64,000 bases of DNA. Source: Kribbella antibiotica. Its GTDB lineage: Bacteria > Actinomycetota > Actinomycetes > Propionibacteriales > Kribbellaceae. The DNA lies in assembly GCF_004349055.1 (NCBI RefSeq), contig NZ_SMKX01000029.1, positions 1 to 64,000 on the forward strand, given 5' to 3'. Both the position numbers and the translations under genes were made by a program. This document shows positions 58,626-64,000 of the stretch, one piece after another. The first letter of the stretch is position 1. The number at the start of each line of letters is the position of its first letter. The notes beneath the pieces were generated by a model. That model ran no database searches. It saw only the letters and a program-made list of their open reading frames with translations, and was not told the origin of the DNA.

Positions 58626-59391
58626 TCATCGCTCGCCCCACTCTTCTGGTCGATGGGCTTGCTCGATGCCGCCGGGACCGCAGACTACTGCGGGTACGCC
58701 GAGTTCACTCACCAGTCCGGCTTCGGTGCCGTAAGCGACGTTGACCGACTCGTTGTGTACCCCAGCGCGTCGAGGAGCTCCTGCGACTGGTCGGTCGCGG
58801 AGCCCGGGGAAGTCTGCCAGTGCGACGCCATCGATGTGCCCGCTCGGGTCCTCGCGACGCATCTAGTGGTCCGTGTCCGAAGTTCCGTGACAGTAGGCGG
58901 TGTTCAGGTGCGTGCATCGTGGTGCCGGAGAAGCTGCCTCGATGCTCTTTATCGTGGCTGTTTCTCCGGTGCCGCGAGGTGCGTGCCTGGGCGCCGCATA
59001 CGTTGCGGAACTTTGGACACGGACCACTAGGTCTCAAGGTTCCCGTAGGAAGGCCTCGAAGCGAGTCTGTACGTCGACATGGTGGCTCCCGGGAATGGCG
59101 CGCATCTCCCATTCGAACTCGCACAGCCCGGGTACGATGTTGGCGGCGAGCCCTCCCAGCACCGCGCCAACGTTGATCGTCGATCCCGGAACCGTCAACG
59201 CGTTCCTCCTTGCCCGAAGGTCGCCGGCCAACCTCCGCAGGACCGCAATGGCTCGCGGCGGCATATTCGATCGCACTGCATCCCTGATTGGTCAGCGACG
59301 AGCGCGAGGCGACACCGTGGAAACTTACTCGTGTCACCGTCCCCGACTTGTGGGCGCGGATCAGGTCCATCGCGGTCGGCTCACCGACAAC
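58626..59391 (-). pseudogene. M20 (ArgE-like) deacetylase pseudogene, split by a MITE
   Basis: Three minus-strand pieces together make the second half of an M20 metallo-deacetylase. Piece 1 (about 59391-59262) has VVGEPTAMDLIRAHKSG and GVASRSSLTNQGCSAIEYAA, the dimerisation domain. A frameshift near 59265 leads to piece 2 (to 59034): TINVGAVLGGLAANIVPG and CEFEWEMRAIPG. Piece 3 (58862-58626) has VAYGTEAGLVSELGVPAVVC then GPGGIEQAHRPEEW, with the final zinc histidine. A 168-bp element sits between pieces 2 and 3. The N-terminal third is missing. The enzyme is dead. Confidence 0.85.
58863..59030. mobile_element. 168-bp MITE-like element with 25-bp terminal inverted repeats
   Basis: Left end CTAGTGGTCCGTGTCCGAAG (continuing TTCCG, 58863-58887) and right end CGGAACTTTGGACACGGACC (continuing ACTAG, 59006-59030) are inverted repeats with one mismatch in 25. 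Both ends carry CTAG, which may be a 4-bp target duplication. An inner inverted pair (GTGCCGGAGAA and TTTCTCCGGTGCC) strengthens the fold. There is no transposase. It interrupts the M20 pseudogene. Confidence 0.8.
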
Positions 59392-59412
59392 ACAGGGGCT
59401 GGAGCGGCCAGG

Positions 59413-59970
59413 AGCGGCGCCGCCGATTCGAATCAGTTGCCATCGCACGGATGCGAGGTGCCGAACTCGAGCCACAGGACCCGTACCCCGTCGCGCAGAA
59501 ACCTTGGCGATGCAGATGTACTCGCTGCGGGCAGATCACGTCTCCGTCGTACGGAAACGTGAGCAGTGGTGACCGTGGCTGCGAGACCTGCCGTCGACGA
59601 GCGCAAGGGAATCCAAGCGGTTCAACAACTCCCTGCAAGCGGAGCAGCAGATCCGCTCGGCGGGCTATCAACCGATCGAGCCATATCCCGGTGCCGAGCA
59701 CCGCTGGGCTTGCCTTTGTCGTTGTGGCGCCAAGACACGAGTACGAGTCGCTAACGTCGTCGCCGGCCAACGTGGATGCCGCGCATGTGCAAAATCGGGC
59801 TTCAACTCCAGCAAGCCTGCGATGGTCTACCTGCTTCATCATCCGGACCTGGCAGCGCTGAAGGTTGGAATTGCCAACGCAGGCTCAGTTCGACTCACTC
59901 GATTCCGCCAGCAGGGATGGAAACCACTCGCGATCGACACCGCCGGTCCAGGACTGGGATCGCTCCAGAA
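59413..59970 (+). pseudogene. Zinc-ribbon repeat plus endonuclease-like protein, frameshifted
   Basis: The first frame gives ARMRGAELEPQDPYPVAQKP, WRCRCTRCGQITSPSYGNVS and GCETC, a treble-clef zinc repeat. Near 59605 the frame shifts by one and a second repeat follows: AGYQPIEPYPGAEHRWACLC, RCGAKTRVRVANVVAGQRGC, RACAK. It runs into AMVYLLHHPDLAALKVGIAN and RLTRFRQQGWKPLAI, a GIY-YIG-like module. Later sequence loses similarity. No start codon with a ribosome site is left. In intact relatives repeats of this type precede a nuclease-like domain; I infer a decayed selfish or defence gene. Confidence 0.7.
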
Positions 59971-60089
59971 CACCTATCCCACGATCGCGGGGCCTGATGC
60001 CTGGGGATTGCGCGCGCCCGAACTCGCCACGCTCGTCGAGAAGGACGAAATTGGTGGACTCGGAGCTGGGGTCTTCAAGCCACTACGTG

Positions 60090-60251
60090 CACAGAAGGGG
60101 TCTGGCGAGCTGCACGATCGAAGGTCGTTCCGCGCGGTCCATGTGCGGCGTCTACTTCGTGCCGATGCAGGTCCATGAGTCACTCCCACCCTGCGAAACC
60201 TGCGCAACACGCTTCGCCGGACTGGCCGAGCAACAAAAGCCCCGGCATTAG
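60090..60251 (+). pseudogene. C-terminal fragment of DUF3039-like zinc protein
   Basis: The frame ending at the stop at 60251 encodes ARSMCGVYFVPMQVHESLPP followed by CETCATRFAGLAEQ. This is the C-x-x-x-x-x-P...C-x-x-C tail of small actinomycete zinc proteins of DUF3039 type. The upstream part is missing. Its end overlaps the convergent jetD gene by 4 bases. Confidence 0.55.
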
Positions 60252-61300
60252 ATGTTGAGGAGGGCGTTCGGGTGGTCTGTGAGGCGTTCGTGGCCTACGG
60301 CCTCTTGGGGGAGGCGTAGGCCGGTGATGAGGAGTTCTCGGGCGGAGCTTGCGAGTGGCCCTAGCCAGCGGGCTGCGTCGGCGGCGGAGTCAGCGGGTAT
60401 TTCAGTGGTCGAGCGCCGGGGTGCGACGTCGAAGAGGAGTTCGTAGAGCGGCCAGGCCGGAGTGACGGGAGGCAGATTAGCTTGTTGTGCCGTGCGGTCT
60501 GCGGAGGCAGGGATCTGCAGTCCTTTGAGGTCTACGTCGCCGAAGTAGACGATGCGTTTCGGCCGAGGCTTGAGCAGTGGCACGGTCAGGACGGCCGAGG
60601 GGAACTGCGAACCCGTTCCGTAGCCGACATGTCTCTGCGGTCCGCCTTGGGCGGCTTGACTGCGGGTGATTTCGAGCAGCGATGTGTACGTGTGATGGTT
60701 CTCCGCGATGAGCAGCGCGACGCCACGGGGGTCAGGCTGGCCCTCGACCCACTGCGAAACGAAGGGAATCGGAACCGGGTGACAGCGCAGCAGGTCGAGT
60801 GTCAGCGCACCGGAAGTGAACAGTCTGGTCCGGGTCAGACTGTCGAGACGCTTCTCGTCACCGAACAACTGCAGCGACCGTTCTCTCGCCGGGACGCTGG
60901 GTCGCTGAGCTCCACCCGATCGCAAGAACGCGGAGACCGCCTCGAGAACATCAAGATCAGAGGTCTGTGTCGCGATCTGGCCGGCCGCCTCCAGGGCAGC
61001 AGGCCAGACACGCATCGACAGCCCTTCCCGGCCAGTCCGCCCGCGCGGTGGTCGTCGTACCCACAGGGGTAGCCGCGGTACCTCTCGTACGTCGAAATGC
61101 GCTGGTGACACCGGGAAGGTAAGCAGGCCGGCTGCGACCAGTTCATCGAGCGCGCCACGGATCTCTGCCCTCGCGGTGGGTGCTGAAGCGAGGCTGCGGT
61201 CGAAGGCGACGGCAGCGTCGTACAGCACGTCGAGGCTTACCTGCTGTGTCGAGGACGCTGCCACGCCGTCAGCGAGGCGTTGGGCGAGTGCGCTCCTCAT
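60248..61300 (-). CDS. jetD: Wadjet anti-plasmid nuclease subunit JetD
   Basis: A 350-residue protein. The C-terminal half is a Toprim-like domain of DUF2220/JetD: VALLIAENHHTYTSLLE gives the catalytic glutamate, RIVYFGDVDLKGLQIP the D-x-D pair that binds metal, and TGLRLPQEAVGHERL the conserved end. The N-terminal half is a winged-helix module of DUF3322 type (ARAEIRGALDELVAAGLLTF). Real start ATG 61300, overlapping jetC by 4 bases; open sequence upstream to 61651 is a shadow of jetC. JetD cuts circular plasmid DNA extruded by the JetABC motor. Confidence 0.9.
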   Translation of the reverse strand: MRSALAQRLADGVAASSTQQVSLDVLYDAAVAFDRSLASAPTARAEIRGALDELVAAGLLTFPVSPAHFDVREVPRLPLWVRRPPRGRTGREGLSMRVWPAALEAAGQIATQTSDLDVLEAVSAFLRSGGAQRPSVPARERSLQLFGDEKRLDSLTRTRLFTSGALTLDLLRCHPVPIPFVSQWVEGQPDPRGVALLIAENHHTYTSLLEITRSQAAQGGPQRHVGYGTGSQFPSAVLTVPLLKPRPKRIVYFGDVDLKGLQIPASADRTAQQANLPPVTPAWPLYELLFDVAPRRSTTEIPADSAADAARWLGPLASSARELLITGLRLPQEAVGHERLTDHPNALLNI

Positions 61301-64000
61301 TGTTCCTTGCCGTCTCCACTGCGATTCACTCGGACGCCGGTGATGCCCTCGTCTGGCTCGCCGATCCTGTCTTCGACGACGACATAGCGTCTGGCCCGCA
61401 GCGCGCCGGGGGAGTTTCGCATCCGCAGCACGTTCGGGAACTGGCCGACGGCGCCGAAGTCTTCCACGCCTGTGGTATAGACCAGCTGCACACCGTGTGC
61501 GGCGGCGACATCGCGTTGAAGCCGAAGCAGTGCGACATGGCTGGCAGTCCCGAGTGGATTGTCCAGAACCAGAGTCCCGCCAAGCACCCCGGATCGGCGA
61601 CCACGATTGACCGCCCGCAATCGGGCCAAGGTGCAGTAGAGCGCGACACACACGGTCAGCTTCTCGCCACCCGAGAACTTACCGAGGTGCGTGACGTCGA
61701 CCGCCTCAGGAACCCGGTCGGTGCTCGGCTTGAGCACCTTGACGGTGAAACCACGCGGCGCCACGGCCTCATGGACACAACGCTTCAGCAGCGCGAGACC
61801 GGCTGGTTTGCTGTTCTCTGCGACGACCCGGTCGACCACGGCATCGATCCGCGCCTGCAGATCGTCTTCGCTGCTGGGGTGGGTGAATTTGATCCGCAGA
61901 AAGTGCTCGTTGGCCCAACCGCCGAGCGTTCCCGGGAGTTTCGAATGCCGATGGGCAGACTCCAGCACCTTCAGCGCTTCGCGCACCAGTGCCGCCAGCT
62001 CGACCACCACCAAGGACTGGTCCCGCGTGATGTCCTGGAGCTGGCCGTCGATCGTCGCCCGTCGCAACCGCAGGTCCTCCGCGCGGCCTGCCGCCCGGTC
62101 GGACAGCACCTCGGCATCGTCGCCGGCGAAACGATCCCGAATGGCATCGGGGATCTTCACGAATCGATTCTCCGCAGCCACTCGACGGACCGTGCCGACC
62201 GCGCGGTCGACCTCGCTCTGCTGCGCCTGCGCAGCCTCGACCGCCGACCTGAGATTCGTCAGCGTCTCCGCCAACTCGGTCTCGGCGGCGGTTCCCTCGT
62301 ACGGCGGAGCGTCGTCCACCGCATCGGCAGGGTTTGCGGCGTCCTGCAGCCGATTGGCCTGCTGCTGGAAGACCGCGGCCTCAGACGCAGCTTCGACACC
62401 CGCTGTGCGGAGCTCCTCGGCCTCCTTCGCCAAGTTGGTAGCTCGCGCGCTCATCTCGGTGGCCTGGGCTGCCTCTCCCTCGGCGAGCTGCCTCGCCTCG
62501 GCCTCATCGGCCGGTTCGACATCAAGCTGAACAGGCCTGGGCCTGCCGCGCGTTGCGCGCTCCTCGACCTCCAGCCGGGCCAGTTCGAGCTCGGACTTCA
62601 TGCTGCTGAGAACCTGCAGGGCGACGTCCGCCGTGTCACGGGCACGAGTCCGGGCGTCGCCACGCCGGGCAATATCCTGTCCGTCACTCGTGGCGAGCAA
62701 CTCTGCGGCACGCTCGCGCACCGGCAGTTCGTACTCGCCAAGTCTCTGGTGCGCGCGTTGAGCACGATCAACCTGGCTGGTCAGACGTTCGGCGAGCACG
62801 GACTGGGCGGCCGTCGTTCGCCACTGCAGGTCGAGGTCTTTGTAGCTGCCCCGTAGCACCGACAGAAGATCCGCCGGGTTCTCCTGTTCGGCGGTGTCCG
62901 CGGCGGAATCGATGAAGGTGATCCCCTCGAGATCCTGCACGTACCGAGCGTGGTTCGCCCCGTGCTGGGCCGCTCGCTTCTCGATCGCAGCGACAGCTTT
63001 CCGGAACTCGGCGGCACGCGCTGCTGCTGCCTTCGCCGCCGCGGTCTCGTCAGCCTGGTCCTTTTCCAGCTGTCCGATCCGGGCCCTCAGCGCCGGCAAC
63101 TCGTGGACCTTCGGAGCAAGCGCCTCCAGGCGCTCGATCCGTCCGGCCAGGACTATTGACCGCTCGGACAGCTCCTGCTCCCGAGAGGCATCAGCCTCTT
63201 CGCGCCGAGCAAGTTCATCGACCTCCGCGACGATCGTCTGTGCGGCGGTCTGGTACTTCACGATCGCCTCGTCCGCGGATTCGATCAGCTTCTCGAGGGT
63301 CTCGAGGTGCCCGGCAGGACAGTCCTGCAGAAGATTCTCGAGTGCCAGCAGCAGTGCCCGATCCGCGACCGCCTGCTCCTTCAAGGCGACGATTCGCTCG
63401 TCCTGCCGCTGCCGCCGCACTTCACGCTCCGTCCGTGCGTTCTCGGCTGCAAGCGGATCGAAGAGCGCGCGATCGCTTGCAAGCACGAGCCACTCGGGAC
63501 CCGCCGAACCCAATACCTCTTGCAGCTGCGTAGCAGTGCTGACGGACACATGAGCGACCGTTGCGAAGTCAAGAGTCGCGAGGCTCGCCCGCGCTGTGGC
63601 GGCGTCGCCGTCGGCGATCACGACGCCGGAGGCAAGTCCGGCGACATGTGGGTTCTTCAGGACCTGGTCCCGGTCGGATTCCGGCACCAGATCGCGCAGC
63701 AGCTTCCATCCGGGCTGAGCCCTGACGCCCTCGGCGGTGAGCCGGTCCACGGCGCGCTGGGCATCACGGGTGCCCGGCAAAAACTCTTCGGTGCGCAGTC
63801 CCTCGAGCGCTCGATCGTCGTCGGCGGCATCAACCCGGGTGTCGATGATCTCGGCTTCCGCCTCGGCCATCGCGTGCGTCAACGCGACGCGAAGATCACC
63901 CACCTCGGACCAGAGGTTCAACCGGCTGTCCGCACCGAGTTCCCTGAGCTCGCCCAGCCGAGCGTTCGTCGCCAACGCGTCGACCCGTCCGATGAGCTTC
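61297..64000 (-). CDS. jetC: Wadjet SMC-like ATPase JetC (5' end beyond window)
   Basis: The visible 900 residues are the C-terminal part of a MukB/SMC-like motor; the frame is open to base 64000, so the N-terminal ATP-binding head lies outside. Most of it is coiled coil rich in alanine and glutamate, with a hinge-like non-helical part near the middle. The C-terminal head has the signature LGKFSGGEKLTVCVALYCTL and Walker B-like GGTLVLDNPLGTASHVALLR, where D-N-P replaces D-E-P, as in MukB/JetC relatives. It extrudes DNA loops and hands the DNA to JetD. jetA and jetB should lie upstream, beyond 64000. Confidence 0.92.
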   Translation of the reverse strand, partial: KLIGRVDALATNARLGELRELGADSRLNLWSEVGDLRVALTHAMAEAEAEIIDTRVDAADDDRALEGLRTEEFLPGTRDAQRAVDRLTAEGVRAQPGWKLLRDLVPESDRDQVLKNPHVAGLASGVVIADGDAATARASLATLDFATVAHVSVSTATQLQEVLGSAGPEWLVLASDRALFDPLAAENARTEREVRRQRQDERIVALKEQAVADRALLLALENLLQDCPAGHLETLEKLIESADEAIVKYQTAAQTIVAEVDELARREEADASREQELSERSIVLAGRIERLEALAPKVHELPALRARIGQLEKDQADETAAAKAAAARAAEFRKAVAAIEKRAAQHGANHARYVQDLEGITFIDSAADTAEQENPADLLSVLRGSYKDLDLQWRTTAAQSVLAERLTSQVDRAQRAHQRLGEYELPVRERAAELLATSDGQDIARRGDARTRARDTADVALQVLSSMKSELELARLEVEERATRGRPRPVQLDVEPADEAEARQLAEGEAAQATEMSARATNLAKEAEELRTAGVEAASEAAVFQQQANRLQDAANPADAVDDAPPYEGTAAETELAETLTNLRSAVEAAQAQQSEVDRAVGTVRRVAAENRFVKIPDAIRDRFAGDDAEVLSDRAAGRAEDLRLRRATIDGQLQDITRDQSLVVVELAALVREALKVLESAHRHSKLPGTLGGWANEHFLRIKFTHPSSEDDLQARIDAVVDRVVAENSKPAGLALLKRCVHEAVAPRGFTVKVLKPSTDRVPEAVDVTHLGKFSGGEKLTVCVALYCTLARLRAVNRGRRSGVLGGTLVLDNPLGTASHVALLRLQRDVAAAHGVQLVYTTGVEDFGAVGQFPNVLRMRNSPGALRARRYVVVEDRIGEPDEGITGVRVNRSGDGKEQ

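Noticed and set aside
59401-59440. GATTCGAATC sequence resembling a tRNA T-loop
   Set aside because: No acceptor stem, anticodon arm or CCA region can be folded around it; it lies in the zinc-ribbon pseudogene.
61301-61651. Longer JetD reading by 117 codons
   Set aside because: That part is antisense-free but lies inside jetC in another frame, is arginine-rich, and ATG 61300 overlaps the jetC stop as ATGA.
1-64000. CRISPR array
   Set aside because: No set of short direct repeats with regular unique spacers is present; the 144-bp and 8-bp tandem repeats have no spacers.

Overview
The window is high-GC actinomycete DNA with GTG and TTG starts, many 4-bp start/stop overlaps, Tat and lipoprotein exports and ROK, LacI, GntR and Lrp regulators. 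The gene set and very frequent GTACGGCG octamer suggest Kribbella or a close relative; this is inference, as no rRNA or tRNA gene is present to settle it.

Layout. 1-2453: a GNAT acetyltransferase (cut by the window edge), an ECF sigma factor with a SnoaL-like tail and a flavodoxin-fold reductase. 2424-7376: a tightly coupled minus-strand operon pairing a macrolide-type glycosyltransferase with a Rieske dioxygenase alpha/beta pair, an MFS exporter, a carboxymuconolactone decarboxylase-like protein and an unknown protein. 7691-9159: a secreted M4 metalloprotease whose ribosome binding site lies in a perfect hairpin. 9921-15314: a ChvE/GguAB-type sugar ABC transporter with a divergent ROK regulator and operator. 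15927-18618: a secreted alpha-L-fucosidase with a GntR regulator. 18615-22368: an ABC-2 exporter and a two-component system. 22392-24892: MpaB-like oxygenase, Lrp regulator and alanine dehydrogenase. 25784-32451: an arabinan-use cluster (LacI regulator, duplicated operator, sugar ABC transporter, GH51, GH43). 32462-36564: a four-gene operon (GT-A-like protein, PLP decarboxylase, GNAT, MFS) that looks like a small metabolite pathway. 37085-39643: a serine hydrolase and an orphan ATP-grasp enzyme.

39924-52740 is a large phosphate-uptake island. The pstC, pstA and pstB genes are separated by three different PstS-like proteins, a sortase-like membrane protein lacking all three catalytic residues, a pre-peptidase-domain protein whose metallopeptidase motif is destroyed, a lytic transglycosylase and a DUF1508-like protein. 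A probable PHO box precedes it. Two dead enzymes beside membrane-anchored phosphate-binding proteins are the most unusual arrangement in the window.

52882-64000 is accessory DNA: an acyl-CoA dehydrogenase remnant, a glycosyltransferase-like gene carrying an out-of-frame octanucleotide repeat (possible phase switch), a STAND/TPR protein with a broken P-loop, a PadR operon of small membrane proteins, a decayed M20 peptidase gene split by a 168-bp MITE, further zinc-finger pseudogenes, and the jetC-jetD end of a Wadjet defence operon that continues past base 64000.

Intergenic spaces hold two dispersed repeat families (a 48-bp hairpin and a composite element), a 144-bp tandem repeat and a TauD/AsnO gene remnant. 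I found no CRISPR array, tRNA or rRNA.
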